The position numbers and the translations under genes were made by a program. Source: JADMJV01 sp964649085 (GTDB lineage Bacteria; Vulcanimicrobiota; Xenobia; Xenobiales; JADMJV01). From it: 64,000 nucleotides of DNA. This document shows, one piece after another, positions 9,305-18,033 of the stretch. The DNA lies in contig CAZYPN010000012.1 of NCBI GenBank assembly GCA_964649085.1, positions 92,449 through 156,448 on the forward strand, in the 5' to 3' direction. How positions within the stretch are numbered: position 1 is the stretch's first letter; every line of letters begins with the position of its first letter. Below the pieces are notes generated by a model. That model saw only the letters and a program-made list of their open reading frames with translations, ran no database searches and was not told the DNA's origin.

Positions 9305-9574
9305 GCGGGCCTCCTGCTATGCGATTCTCTCTGCTATTTGGTCAGAAGTGGGCGAAATTCCTGGTTCTGGAGGCCTGGTAGGGTTTCGTTGGTGGCCGCT
9401 CCTCTGCTCTGGAAAGTCCTGAGAATATCGGTATTTCCAGCGTTCTTCGGCCAAGGATGGCCCGAGTGTTGCTGAACTTTAATGGACGTTGGGGATGCTA
9501 TCCAACGACGCCTGCAACGTTACCTCGCCGAAATGGCGAATCAAGTCCGACGTACTGGCTTGCCCCGGCTCGGG
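9305..9574. other. Intergenic region between the GH19 and bestrophin genes
   Basis: This 270 bp gap separates two minus-strand genes. It should hold the end of the bestrophin transcript and the promoter of the GH19 gene, whose GGAGG site lies immediately upstream of 9304. A weak imperfect inverted repeat (GTTGG...TCCAAC, about 9488-9506) is visible without a T-run. No convincing open frame, RNA gene or intrinsic terminator was found. Confidence 0.4.
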
Positions 9575-10459
9575 CTACTCCTTGGAGCGGTCGGCCTGAC
9601 GCACCAGCAGGTCCTGAACATTCGAGGTGATCATCGCGGCGTAGCGACCCGTGGGTAAATCATTGCTGTCTTCACCAAAGGGGTCTTCGATTTGTTCGGC
9701 GATCAGTTCCAGGCTGGCCAGCACGTAGAATACAAAGACCACCACGGGCACGGCCAGCCAGTTGAGGGCAAAGGCGTAGCCCATCGGCAGGGTTACCGAG
9801 TAGGCTACGATGAATTTCTTGAGGAAGGTGATGTAACTGTAGGGAATCGGCGTATTCTTGATGCGCTCGCAGGCTCCGCAGACGTCCATCAGGTTGGTCA
9901 GGTCGCCATTGAGCATCCAGAGCTGGGTGTCGCTTAACTTGCCCTCTTGCCTCCAGGCGGAGACTCGCTGCACCAACCGGCCGGCCAGCTGGGCAGGTAC
10001 ATGCTTGCTGCGATCAATGCCCTCCGACGGGTCTGTGGGCTTCTGGCAGTTGAGGAGGTGGTCGCTGAGTTCTACCGCAAATGCGCCCACCAGATGGGCC
10101 ACCTCACGTCGTTCCCCTCGGGCTTCGTCGGGAAGAAAGGCGTCGAACTTGATGGCCAGATTGCGACTGCAGTTCACCAGCGAGCCCCACAGCTTCCGGC
10201 CTTCCCACCAGCGCTCGTAGGCGGTGTTGGTGCGAAAGACTAAGAGCATGCTGATGGCAAAGCCCAGCAGCCCGTGCATCAAGGTGATGTTCTTTAAGGG
10301 GTGATTGTCGGCCAGATGCAGGTAGGTCAGTTCCAACCAGGCGATGGCGGCCGTGAATACCGCCAGCAATAGCAGCATCGGAATGAGTTTTCGAAACGTA
10401 TCCGCCTTGTGAAACTCAAATACCGGCTTAAACCACTTGGTAGAATCTTCGTCGAGCAT
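9575..10459 (-). CDS. Bestrophin family (UPF0187) anion channel protein
   Basis: This 294-residue inner-membrane protein fits the bacterial bestrophin/YneE family of pentameric ion channels. Family features visible are the early TM pair, the stretch FRTNTAYERWWEGRKLWG after the second helix, IPYSYITFLKKF, and the acidic C-terminal signature ELIAEQIEDPFGEDSNDLP. It lies 42 bp downstream of the ArsR regulator gene on the same strand and may be the last gene of the sulfur operon. Whether it conducts chloride or cations cannot be read from sequence. Confidence 0.88.
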   Translation of the reverse strand: MLDEDSTKWFKPVFEFHKADTFRKLIPMLLLLAVFTAAIAWLELTYLHLADNHPLKNITLMHGLLGFAISMLLVFRTNTAYERWWEGRKLWGSLVNCSRNLAIKFDAFLPDEARGERREVAHLVGAFAVELSDHLLNCQKPTDPSEGIDRSKHVPAQLAGRLVQRVSAWRQEGKLSDTQLWMLNGDLTNLMDVCGACERIKNTPIPYSYITFLKKFIVAYSVTLPMGYAFALNWLAVPVVVFVFYVLASLELIAEQIEDPFGEDSNDLPTGRYAAMITSNVQDLLVRQADRSKE

Positions 10460-10501
10460 CGAGGGCGCTTCCCTCAGGCTCGAAGGGCTCCTGTCGAACG
10501 A

Positions 10502-10810
10502 TCAGTCCAAAGGACACTCGCGAATACAGTCGAGCAGAGTGGGCAACTTGGGGTGCGTGATGAAGTAGTAGGTCTGGTTGGCTGCTCGGGTCGACCCCAG
10601 CAATCCCAACGTCTTCAAGCGATTGAGGTAGAGCGATACGGTGGGCTGAGGCATTTGGGTTTTTTCGGCGATCTCGTTCACCGAGAGCCGACCATGAAGG
10701 TCGAGAATTTCCACGATGTGCAGGCGTAAGGGATGGCCCAGCAGCTTGAACATGCTGGCTGCAAACTCACGTTTCTCCAGCCCGATTTCCGATTGACTGC
10801 GGGTGCTCAT
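10502..10810 (-). CDS. ArsR/SmtB-family regulator of the sulfide-detoxification cluster
   Basis: This is a 102-residue winged-helix repressor. The helix-turn-helix reads LSVNEIAEKTQMPQPTVSLYLNRLKTLG, and FKLLGHPLRLHIVEIL is the usual ArsR start. The ATG at 10810 has GTGGAG just upstream; longer frames lack homology. It sits 14 bp after the MBL-rhodanese gene. BigR/SqrR proteins, known sulfide sensors, control similar clusters with two distant Cys. Here the only Cys are C95 and C99 in a C-terminal CxxxC, so sensing, if it occurs, would use another geometry. The likely operator is the AT-rich palindrome at 12730-12761. Confidence 0.83.
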   Translation of the reverse strand: MSTRSQSEIGLEKREFAASMFKLLGHPLRLHIVEILDLHGRLSVNEIAEKTQMPQPTVSLYLNRLKTLGLLGSTRAANQTYYFITHPKLPTLLDCIRECPLD

Positions 10811-10824
10811 CTTCTCCACTTTGG

Positions 10825-12183
10825 CTATACCGGTTGCAGAACCTTCTGCAAGGCGGCATAACCACCGCGCACATCGCGGGGCGACTTGCCGGCGCGCTCG
10901 GCCAGACTGGAGGCGATCAGCGAACGCAGCCCGCTGCCGCAGTAGAAGGTGGGTTGGTCGGGCAGCTGGTCGAGCTGCTCGGGCAGGTTGCCGAGGAAGC
11001 GATGCTCGGCTCCTGGCATGTGGCCTGCATCCCATTCCTTCTGAGAGCGCACATCGATCCATACACCGTTCGCAGAAGCACAGTCGGTAGCCTCGAGTCG
11101 TTGACTTGGTTGTGCCAGTGCCAGCACGTCCTCGGGAGTAAAGTAGCCCTCGACTCGGTCCAGACCGATCGACTGCAAGGCCTTGAGAAAGTAGCCTGGC
11201 CGGTCGCTGATCAGGTAGATCGGTTGGTCGTAGGGAAGAAACCACCCGGCCCAGTTCACAAAGGCATTTCCGCTCGGCAGAAAGAGACTTCCCAAAGCGT
11301 GGCCCAGGCTATAGGCTTCCTCTCCTCGGGTATCCACCACCCACTGTTTCGCCTCGAGCAGTTCGACCAGCTGGCTCGACTTGAGACGGGGCAGTTTGAT
11401 CGAACCCAGCAGGGGAGGCCCAACCTTGTTGAGGTGCTTCATCTGAGCGAAATAGCGGGGGGGTTCGGGCTGACCCTCAAGGATGGCATCGACGAAAGCT
11501 TCCTCGGATTCGATTTTCAGGGCCCAGTTGCTGGTGCGCTCGTAGGCCAATACCGACTGGGCCACAGCTCCCAGGGCCTTGCCACAGGCCGAACCCGAAC
11601 CGTGCGCCGGCCAGATCTGCAGATGGCCCGGCAGCGCCTTGAGTTGCTGCAGGCTGCGGAACAGGGTGGCGGCACCGGCTCTCATCGTGTCGCGGTAACC
11701 CGCTGCTCGCTCCAGCAGATCGGGACGCCCCACATCGCCCACGAAGAGAAAGTCGCCGCTGAACAACCCCACGGGCTCCGGCGAGGCTGGCCCGTCGGTC
11801 AGCAAGAATGACAGATGTTCGGGAGTATGACCCGGGGTGTGCAGCACCTCCAGCACCAGATTGCCGATGCGAATTTGGTCCGCGTGCTTGAGCAACCGGT
11901 CTTGGGGCCGCACGAAGGCATATTTCCATTCGGCAGGACCTTCGTCCGAGAGCAACATGATGGCGCCCCTCTCCTCGGCCAGTTGTCGGGTTCCCGAAAG
12001 GTAGTCGGCGTGGATGTGGGTTTCCGTAACGGCTACAATCGAAAGCCCGTGGGCTGCAGCTTTCTCAAGGTAAGGGCGCACGTCTCGGGCGGGGTCGATG
12101 ACGATCGCCTCTCCGCTGGCCTGACAGCCCACCAGATAGCTGGCCTGGGCCAGTCGTTCATCGTAAAAACGTTCTAAGAGCAT
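10825..12183 (-). CDS. MBL-fold persulfide dioxygenase-like protein fused to rhodanese domains
   Basis: This is a 452-residue protein. Residues 1-240 are a metallo-beta-lactamase fold with the persulfide dioxygenase/Blh motifs ETHIHADYLSG, HTPGHTPEHLSF, GDFLFVGDVGRPDLL and PAHGSGSACGKALG, which supply the metal ligands. Two rhodanese-like domains follow. The first (WVVDTRGEEAYSLGHA...ISDRPG) lacks the catalytic Cys. The last has YCGSGLRS with Cys. Family role: oxidation of glutathione persulfide to sulfite and sulfur transfer. The ATG at 12183 has GGAGG upstream, and the gene overlaps the end of the preceding rhodanese gene by 10 bp. Confidence 0.9.
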   Translation of the reverse strand: MLLERFYDERLAQASYLVGCQASGEAIVIDPARDVRPYLEKAAAHGLSIVAVTETHIHADYLSGTRQLAEERGAIMLLSDEGPAEWKYAFVRPQDRLLKHADQIRIGNLVLEVLHTPGHTPEHLSFLLTDGPASPEPVGLFSGDFLFVGDVGRPDLLERAAGYRDTMRAGAATLFRSLQQLKALPGHLQIWPAHGSGSACGKALGAVAQSVLAYERTSNWALKIESEEAFVDAILEGQPEPPRYFAQMKHLNKVGPPLLGSIKLPRLKSSQLVELLEAKQWVVDTRGEEAYSLGHALGSLFLPSGNAFVNWAGWFLPYDQPIYLISDRPGYFLKALQSIGLDRVEGYFTPEDVLALAQPSQRLEATDCASANGVWIDVRSQKEWDAGHMPGAEHRFLGNLPEQLDQLPDQPTFYCGSGLRSLIASSLAERAGKSPRDVRGGYAALQKVLQPV

Positions 12184-12695
12184 GAAGAACCTCCGCATTT
12201 TTGATTGTAGGGCAGTCGGGCCAGCAACAAGGCCATGGCGCACGAATCGGTAATGCCCGCGATGGCCAGTCCAGTGCCCATCAACCCGGAGACGATGGCG
12301 AAGCGCGGGTCAACGAACAGGGCCAGCAGGCTGAACAGAGCGATCAGCGAGCCTGCCAGAATGCGCACCTGGCGCTCGAGCGAGATGGCCCCCTGGCCCT
12401 TTTTGAGGGGCAGTTGCTGAGCACGCCAGGCGTTCAGGCCGCCTTCCAGTACTTCGAAACTCCCCTCGGGAAGCTGCTCGAGAAGATGTTGGCAGGCCTG
12501 ATTGGCCCGAGCTCCCGACCGGCAGACCACCACCAGGGGACTGGAGGAATGTCTCAGATCTTCGAGTCGCCGAGGGATCTGGTCCAGGGGAATGTTCTCC
12601 GAGCCCTCGATGTGTTCGGCAGCATATTCGCCGGGCGTTCGCACATCTACCCAGCGATAGCCTTCTCGTCGTTCCCATAGCTGCTTTGCTTGCAT
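12174..12695 (-). CDS. Rhodanese domain protein with DUF2892 membrane tail
   Basis: This 173-residue protein has an N-terminal rhodanese (WVDVRTPGEYAAEHIEGSENIP, active loop VCRSGARA with catalytic Cys) and a C-terminal DUF2892-type double TM segment (RILAGSLIALFSLLA...LMGTGLAIAGITDSCAM). It is expected to be a membrane-anchored sulfurtransferase facing the cytoplasm. The start at ATG 12695 is preceded by AGGAGG. It is the first gene of the minus-strand sulfur operon and overlaps the next gene by 10 bp. The CGGSSCS end supplies two further Cys. Confidence 0.88.
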   Translation of the reverse strand: MQAKQLWERREGYRWVDVRTPGEYAAEHIEGSENIPLDQIPRRLEDLRHSSSPLVVVCRSGARANQACQHLLEQLPEGSFEVLEGGLNAWRAQQLPLKKGQGAISLERQVRILAGSLIALFSLLALFVDPRFAIVSGLMGTGLAIAGITDSCAMALLLARLPYNQKCGGSSCS

Positions 12696-12729
12696 TGATT
12701 CCTCCTGAGGCTGCATCCAACCGATATGG

Positions 12730-12761
12730 TTTACAATATAAAAATATTAGCATATAGTCAA
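12730..12761. promoter_or_regulatory. Overlapping divergent promoters with AT-rich palindromic operator
   Basis: This AT island stands out in GC-rich DNA. On the plus strand TTTACA (12730-12735), 17 nt and TATAGT (12753-12758) form a sigma70-type promoter toward the TauE gene. On the minus strand TTGACT (12761-12756), 17 nt and TATTGT (12738-12733) form one toward the rhodanese operon. Inside are nested palindromes AATAT-N4-ATATT and ATATG/CATAT. One repressor bound here would shut both units; the ArsR protein of the cluster is the obvious candidate. Confidence 0.72.
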
Positions 12762-12764
12762 GTG

Positions 12765-13508
12765 GTGTTTGCGATACTCTTCTTAGCAACTTTGGTAGGC
12801 ATCTCCCTTGGATTGCTCGGTGCAGGCGGGTCGGTGCTGGCCTTGCCGATTCTTCGCTACGCCGCCCACCTGCCCACTGCGGTGGCGGTTCCTATGTCTC
12901 TGGCCACGGTGGGGGCTGTCAGCCTGGTCGGGGTGCTCAGCGCCGGCCTGCAGGGACGCGTGCGCTGGAAGGAAGGCCTGACCTTTGCCCTGATTGGTAG
13001 CCTGGGCACCCTGGTCGGCGTGGGCCTCGCCGGGCTGCTGGCCGAGTGGTTGCAAATGCTGGCTTTCCTGCTGGTGGTGTTGGTCACAGCCCTCCGAATG
13101 TTGCGCCCGCCCCGTGGGGGAGAGCCCGCCGCAGAAGGCCCCTCCTTCGGTTGGGCTGGTCTGCTGCTTCGGGCACTCTCCGTCGGCATGCTCACGGGCG
13201 TTGTGGGGGTGGGCGGGGGCTTCCTCATCGTGCCGGCGCTGGTACTGCTCTTCGGTTTCTCGATCCGAGAGGCGACCGCCACCTCTTTGCTGGTCATCGC
13301 TTTCAATAGTGGTGTAGGATTGGCAGCCTACAGTCGGGTGGTCGAACTGGATTGGGGGCTGGGTGTACGCTTTACGGCAGCGGCTCTGGTCGGTCTGTTT
13401 TCGGGGCAGGCCCTGGCTCGCAAGCTGCCAGCGGCGGGTCTGCAGAGGCTCTTTGGACTTCTGCTGCTGGCTGTGGGAGCGATGATTGTGGTGCAGGAGT
13501 TCCTCTAG
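12765..13508 (+). CDS. TauE/SafE family sulfite/sulfur anion exporter
   Basis: This inner-membrane protein of about 247 residues and eight TM helices belongs to the TauE/SafE (DUF81) family. It shows the repeated GLLGAGGSVLALPIL and GVVGVGGGFLIVPALVLLFG motifs of the two inverted halves. It is divergent from the rhodanese/persulfide dioxygenase operon, so exporting sulfite made by the dioxygenase is the likely role. A longer frame starts at ATG 12726, but the plus-strand promoter at 12730-12758 would exclude that start. GTG 12762 or 12765 falls about at the predicted transcription start, implying a leaderless mRNA. Confidence 0.85.
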   Translation: MFAILFLATLVGISLGLLGAGGSVLALPILRYAAHLPTAVAVPMSLATVGAVSLVGVLSAGLQGRVRWKEGLTFALIGSLGTLVGVGLAGLLAEWLQMLAFLLVVLVTALRMLRPPRGGEPAAEGPSFGWAGLLLRALSVGMLTGVVGVGGGFLIVPALVLLFGFSIREATATSLLVIAFNSGVGLAAYSRVVELDWGLGVRFTAAALVGLFSGQALARKLPAAGLQRLFGLLLLAVGAMIVVQEFL

Positions 13509-15640
13509 CCGGAGCTCAGCACCACGGCCGCGCAAGGAGCGCTGCGAAGGACGTTCTCGGCGCGGTGCCCCAGGAAGGCACGTCCACCCACGGGACGATA
13601 GCCCGTGCCCATGAAGATCAGATCGAAATCGGCGGCCGTCGCCAGTATGGCCTGACTGGCCGAGTCGTTCTCGACCACTCGAGTTTCCACCTGAGCCCCG
13701 AGGCTGCGTGCCACGTCGGCGTGATGGTCCAGAATGCGGTGGGCGAACTGCTGCGAGAGTTCATGGGCGTGAGGACCATGATCGTCATCGAGGCAAGGAA
13801 TGATGTGCAGCAGGGTAATGGTCGCCTGAAGGCTACGACTCAGCACCGAGGCTACCTCGGTGGCCCGCAGGCTGTATTCGGTGCCAACCACCGGAATGAG
13901 CAACCGATGGATCACGACCTCTCCCTGGCTGGGATTGAAATTGGGATGGGCTCGCACCACCATGGTGGCACAGCTGGCTTCACTGAGAATGCGGTCGATC
14001 AAGGGATTCTGTCGTTGGCTGGGGCCGGTCTTGGTGGCACCGATGACCACCAGATCGTAATCCCCCTCTTCCGATTCCTGGAGAATGGCCTGGGCCACGT
14101 CTTTGGCCGCACGGGACTTGATACTTGGGGTCGGGCCGCGACTCAGGCGCAGCTGGTTGTGCAGGGCCTCCACAGATTGAGGAGCGGGAGCTTCGCCTCC
14201 CGGTTGGGTAAACAGGGCCGTGATTTCTACGGGGTGGTGATGGCTCAGGTGGCCCAGCAAGTGAGCCGCCACCGATGCGTTGTCGCCCCCTCGTGAAGGT
14301 AGCAACACCTTGCGCAACGAGTGCAGGAAGCTTTCGTTGGGAACCGCTTCTTGTTTCAGGCGACGCTGCTCCTCCGGGGTGATCTCGACATGGGCCAGGC
14401 AGTAGCGCAGCAGCGGCGGAGCTACCAGGCTGGTGATGATCGCCATGGCGATCATTACCGAGTAGACGTCCTGGCTCAGAATTCCCAGCCCGAGGCCGAT
14501 ACGGGCCACGATGACGCCCATAGCACCGCGCGGCGCCATGCCGGCCCCAAGAGTGAGCCGCTGCCAGTGGCTCAATCCCCCGGCCCAACCACCCAGGTAG
14601 CAGCCGACGGTCTTTCCCAGGCCGGCCACCAGCAGTACGGCCAGGGTGAGCGTCAGCAAGCGAGGGGTGCAAAGGGCTGGCAGATTGACTTTCAACCCCG
14701 CCGAAGCAAAAAACAGCGGAGCGAAGAAACTCGATGTAAAGCTTTCCAGGGTGTGGGCTACCTGATTTTTCAGGCGCGAGGACTGGCCCACCAAAATCCC
14801 GGCCAGGAAAGCGCCGAGCATCGACTCCAAACCCAGACCGTGGGTGAGAATGGCAAAGGCCAGCGCCAGAAAGATGATTCCGGTGAGCTGGGGCGATTCC
14901 CCGGGCATCCAGCGTTCCAGCAGCGCCAGAAAACGATGCACCAGGATACGACCCCAGCCGAGTCCCAGGCCCATCACCAGAGCCGATACCCCCAGGCTGT
15001 AGGCGACCTGTGGAGGCGTAACGCTGCCGGTGGCGGCCAGGCCCGCTGCCACGCCCAGCAAAATCCAGCCGACGGCATCGTCGATCATGGCCGTGGCCAG
15101 ATTGATCTGGCCAATGTCCCGACGTATGGCTTTCAGGTCCATCAGCACCTTGGCAATGACGGGAATGGCCGAGATACTGAGGTTTACCGCCATAAACAGA
15201 CAGAACACCGTGCGCTGTTCCGGTCGCACCAGGAACGAATCGGGGGTGAGAAGCCCCAGCCCCAGACCCAGGGGGAAGGTGACCAGCAGACCACCCGCGG
15301 ATCCGAGCGCTGCCGTTTTGACTTTTCTGCCGATCAGTTCGAGGTCGATCTCCAGGCCAGTAACGATTAGCAGCAAGAGTACGCCGATCAGGGAAAAGGC
15401 TGAAAGCAGGTCTTCCAATTGCTGATCGGCCGGAAACACGGCCAGATGAGCCTGTGGGGCCAGCAGTCCAAAGACGGAAGGCCCCAACAGCAGCCCTGCG
15501 ATCAATTCACCCAGCACCGCCGGCTGGTCCAGGCGACGCACTGCTTCCCCGAGCAGGCGGGCAACCCCCAGCAACAGCGCCAGCTGGGAGAGAAACAGCA
15601 GGGTGATCTCGTGATTGAGAGGCTGGGCGGCAATAATCAT
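13505..15640 (-). CDS. CPA2 monovalent cation/H+ antiporter with two C-terminal Usp domains
   Basis: This is a 711-residue protein. Residues 1-410 form the roughly 12-TM Na+/H+ exchanger domain of the CPA2 family (LLIVTGLEIDLELIGRK, AMIDDAVGWILLGV with the paired acidic residues, and GMAPRGAMGVIVARIGLG). Residues 425-711 contain two universal stress protein domains: DLVVIGATKTGPSQRQN in the first and DLIFMGTGYRPVGGRAFLGHRAENVLRSAPCAAVV in the second. Usp domains bind ATP or other nucleotides and are presumably regulatory. It ends 4 bp inside the convergent TauE gene and is divergent from the SulP gene 76 bp away. Confidence 0.9.
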   Translation of the reverse strand: MIIAAQPLNHEITLLFLSQLALLLGVARLLGEAVRRLDQPAVLGELIAGLLLGPSVFGLLAPQAHLAVFPADQQLEDLLSAFSLIGVLLLLIVTGLEIDLELIGRKVKTAALGSAGGLLVTFPLGLGLGLLTPDSFLVRPEQRTVFCLFMAVNLSISAIPVIAKVLMDLKAIRRDIGQINLATAMIDDAVGWILLGVAAGLAATGSVTPPQVAYSLGVSALVMGLGLGWGRILVHRFLALLERWMPGESPQLTGIIFLALAFAILTHGLGLESMLGAFLAGILVGQSSRLKNQVAHTLESFTSSFFAPLFFASAGLKVNLPALCTPRLLTLTLAVLLVAGLGKTVGCYLGGWAGGLSHWQRLTLGAGMAPRGAMGVIVARIGLGLGILSQDVYSVMIAMAIITSLVAPPLLRYCLAHVEITPEEQRRLKQEAVPNESFLHSLRKVLLPSRGGDNASVAAHLLGHLSHHHPVEITALFTQPGGEAPAPQSVEALHNQLRLSRGPTPSIKSRAAKDVAQAILQESEEGDYDLVVIGATKTGPSQRQNPLIDRILSEASCATMVVRAHPNFNPSQGEVVIHRLLIPVVGTEYSLRATEVASVLSRSLQATITLLHIIPCLDDDHGPHAHELSQQFAHRILDHHADVARSLGAQVETRVVENDSASQAILATAADFDLIFMGTGYRPVGGRAFLGHRAENVLRSAPCAAVVLSSG

Positions 15641-15716
15641 TCAGATTCGCCTTCTGAACGGGCTGCATCCGAACCTCCCGGGAGGGGTCGACGCTCCTCA
15701 AAGCGAACAGCGGTCG
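15641..15716. promoter_or_regulatory. Divergent intergenic region with a 12-bp palindrome
   Basis: This 76 bp gap lies between the antiporter (minus) and SulP fusion (plus) starts. It contains the perfect palindrome CCTCCCGGGAGG at 15674-15685. It must hold at least one promoter, but no clear -35/-10 pair is visible. The palindrome is a candidate operator shared by the two ion transporters. Confidence 0.3.
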
Positions 15717-18014
15717 GTGAACAAAAGTAAGCCTGTACAGAAGGCCAGTCCGGGTGTGTCCGACCTGATGGGTTCGCTTTTGTTGCTTCTGATCGGCATT
15801 CCGCTAAATTTGGGTATTGCTCTGGCCTCGGGAATGTCAGCCACCGCCGGTCTTGTCTCTGGCGTGATCGGCGGCGTCGTGGTGGGGTTGCTGGCTGGTT
15901 GCCCCCTGATGGTTACGGGGCCGGCTACGGGTCTGATCGCCGTGGTCTGGCAGATTACCGATAAGCACGGAATGGCCGGGATGGGTCCCATCCTGTTGAT
16001 GGCCGGCTTGCTTCAGATTCTGATCGGCCGTCTCAATATGGGGCCCTGGTTTCGGGCCGTAGCACCGGCCGTCATCCAGGGCATGCTGGCGGGCATCGGA
16101 GTATTGATTTTTGCCAGCCAGTTCCACGTAATGCTTGAACTCAAGCCCTACAAAGTAGGCATTCTGAATATCCTGACGATGCCCAAGGTCGTCTATTCCG
16201 CGTTGACCACCGGCTCTCAATCCAGCCATCTGGCTGCCATCCTGGGAGCGGTCACCATTTTTGTGACGGGCATCTGGGGTCGTTTGCCTGGCAAGGCCCG
16301 CTTGATTCCGGGTTCGCTGGTGGGCATTGCGGTCTCTGTGGCCATCGCCAGCGTGGGTCGATTCCCGGTGTCGTATGTGCAGATCCCGGAAAATCTCGGC
16401 ACCGATCTACAGTTGTTTCGACCGGAGATGCTCAAGACCTATTTGCAAGCCTCGGCCTGGGGCAGCATTCTGGCCCTGACATTGATTGCTACGGCCCAAA
16501 CTTTGCTCACGGCCACGGCGGTCGATCGTCTTCACGGCGGTGAGCAGACCAATTACAACCAGGAGACCATTGCCCAAGGAGCGGGCAATGCCATCGCCGG
16601 TCTGTTGGGCGTATTGCCGGTGTGCGGGGTCATCGTGCGCAGTGCCTCCAACCTGGGGGCCGGAGCGCGCACCCGCTGGTCCACGGTGCTCCACGGCGTC
16701 TGGCTGGGCATTTTCGCATTTCTTTTCGCCGACACGATGAGAATCTTGCCGATTTCCAGCCTGGCTGGCGCCCTGGTCTATACCGGTTACCGGCTCGTCG
16801 ATGTGAAGGCGGTCAAAGAGCTTTCCAAGTATTCTCGCGGCGAGGTTGCCAACTACTGGGTCACGTTGCTGGCCATCGTGTTTACCGATGTTCTAACCGG
16901 TATCCTGGTTGGCTTCACGGTGTCGGCGGCCCGTTTGATCTACGTTTTGACCCACTGCAGCACCCACTATCGGGAGGATGATGGAACCGGTGCCTCGGTC
17001 GTCGAAATTAAAGGCAGCGCCACCTTCTTCACTTTGCCCGCACTGGCCCGGTCGTTGCGGAAAGTGCCCCCCAAGCGTGAGGTGCACATCTTTGTTCGCG
17101 GTCTCAACTATATCGATCACGCCTGTCTCGAGCACCTGATGACCTGGGAAGAACGCTATATTCGGCAAGGTGGACAGGTCTATGTCGAGTGGGATCATCT
17201 GATCGGCCGATTCAACCGTCCCATGACGCGCGATCTCGCTGAAAAGGGAGCCGTGCAGGGGGCGCTTACCGAGGCCAGCAGCGACCGTTCGAGCGACGCC
17301 TATGACGACCTGATTTCGCGGGCCATTATCGTCGATCTCGAAGAGGTCTTGAGCTACTCGGCCCTGTTAGAGAGTGTTGCCAGGGCCCTGGATGACCGGT
17401 TGCCCTCCTCGGGGCGCCGCAACTTGACCCGCGCCCTGATGCACGAATTCGCTGAGGGCGGTCCCAAGGTGGTCAATTACGGGGCCTTGCCCAATCAGTT
17501 GTTGTTCGGTCTGAACAGCAACGAACTGGTGGTGGTGCGGGCTGCCCAGGGCGTTCGCCTGGAGCCGGTGGGGGAGGTTGAGGGAAGCCCCGTGTGCTGG
17601 CTGTTCCTGTTCAGCCCTGGCGGCGAAGCCGGTCGGCATTTTCGCCTGCTGGCGGCGCTGGCTTCAAGAATTGAGGAAACCCAGGTCGATGAGTGGCTTG
17701 CCCTCGACGGCGAGGTCGCCCTTCGCGAGTTCTTTTCGCGCCACCAGCGTTTCGTCACCGTTCAAGTCACCGCCAGTGGACCCACCGGCGAGTTTGTCGA
17801 CCGCACCGTGGCCCAGATCGCGGCGGCGCTACCTTCGAGCAGCCTGATCGCCTGGGTCGATCGCGAAGGTCGGGGTATCGTGCCCAAGGGGCAAACGGTG
17901 GTCAAGGCTGGCGACCGCATTACCATTCTGGGCAATCACGAGGACATCGAGGAGTTGGCCAGGGCCTACGGGCGTGTCTCCGAAGCCGTGGAGTCCAGGA
18001 AAGAGTCGCCATAA
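15717..18014 (+). CDS. SulP-family anion transporter fused to STAS, EIIA-like and RCK_C domains
   Basis: This is a 765-residue protein starting at GTG 15717. Residues about 15-420 are the SulP membrane domain (GLVSGVIGGVVVGLLAGCPL, VTGPATGLIAVVW). Residues about 425-510 form a STAS domain (VHIFVRGLNYIDHACLEHL). Residues about 530-676 resemble a PTS EIIA type-2 fold (LTRALMHEF...; LFLFSPGGEAGRHFRLLAALASRI). Where active EIIA has the phosphorylated His (GIALPH) this protein reads YGALPN, so it is probably a non-phosphorylated sensor. Residues 679-751 resemble a TrkA-C/RCK_C ligand-binding domain (GRGIVPKGQTVVKAGDRITILG). Bicarbonate, sulfate or another anion may be the substrate. Confidence 0.85.
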   Translation: MNKSKPVQKASPGVSDLMGSLLLLLIGIPLNLGIALASGMSATAGLVSGVIGGVVVGLLAGCPLMVTGPATGLIAVVWQITDKHGMAGMGPILLMAGLLQILIGRLNMGPWFRAVAPAVIQGMLAGIGVLIFASQFHVMLELKPYKVGILNILTMPKVVYSALTTGSQSSHLAAILGAVTIFVTGIWGRLPGKARLIPGSLVGIAVSVAIASVGRFPVSYVQIPENLGTDLQLFRPEMLKTYLQASAWGSILALTLIATAQTLLTATAVDRLHGGEQTNYNQETIAQGAGNAIAGLLGVLPVCGVIVRSASNLGAGARTRWSTVLHGVWLGIFAFLFADTMRILPISSLAGALVYTGYRLVDVKAVKELSKYSRGEVANYWVTLLAIVFTDVLTGILVGFTVSAARLIYVLTHCSTHYREDDGTGASVVEIKGSATFFTLPALARSLRKVPPKREVHIFVRGLNYIDHACLEHLMTWEERYIRQGGQVYVEWDHLIGRFNRPMTRDLAEKGAVQGALTEASSDRSSDAYDDLISRAIIVDLEEVLSYSALLESVARALDDRLPSSGRRNLTRALMHEFAEGGPKVVNYGALPNQLLFGLNSNELVVVRAAQGVRLEPVGEVEGSPVCWLFLFSPGGEAGRHFRLLAALASRIEETQVDEWLALDGEVALREFFSRHQRFVTVQVTASGPTGEFVDRTVAQIAAALPSSSLIAWVDREGRGIVPKGQTVVKAGDRITILGNHEDIEELARAYGRVSEAVESRKESP

Positions 18015-18033
18015 GACCGTCGAAGAGGTGGCC

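Noticed and set aside
8357..9475. Long plus-strand frame rich in His opposite the GH19 gene.
   Set aside because: The His runs are the reverse complement of ATG (Met) repeats on the other strand, and the GH19 frame has clear homology.
12726..12764. ATG start for the TauE protein at 12726.
   Set aside because: It precedes both promoter elements of the gene, so it would not be transcribed from that promoter.
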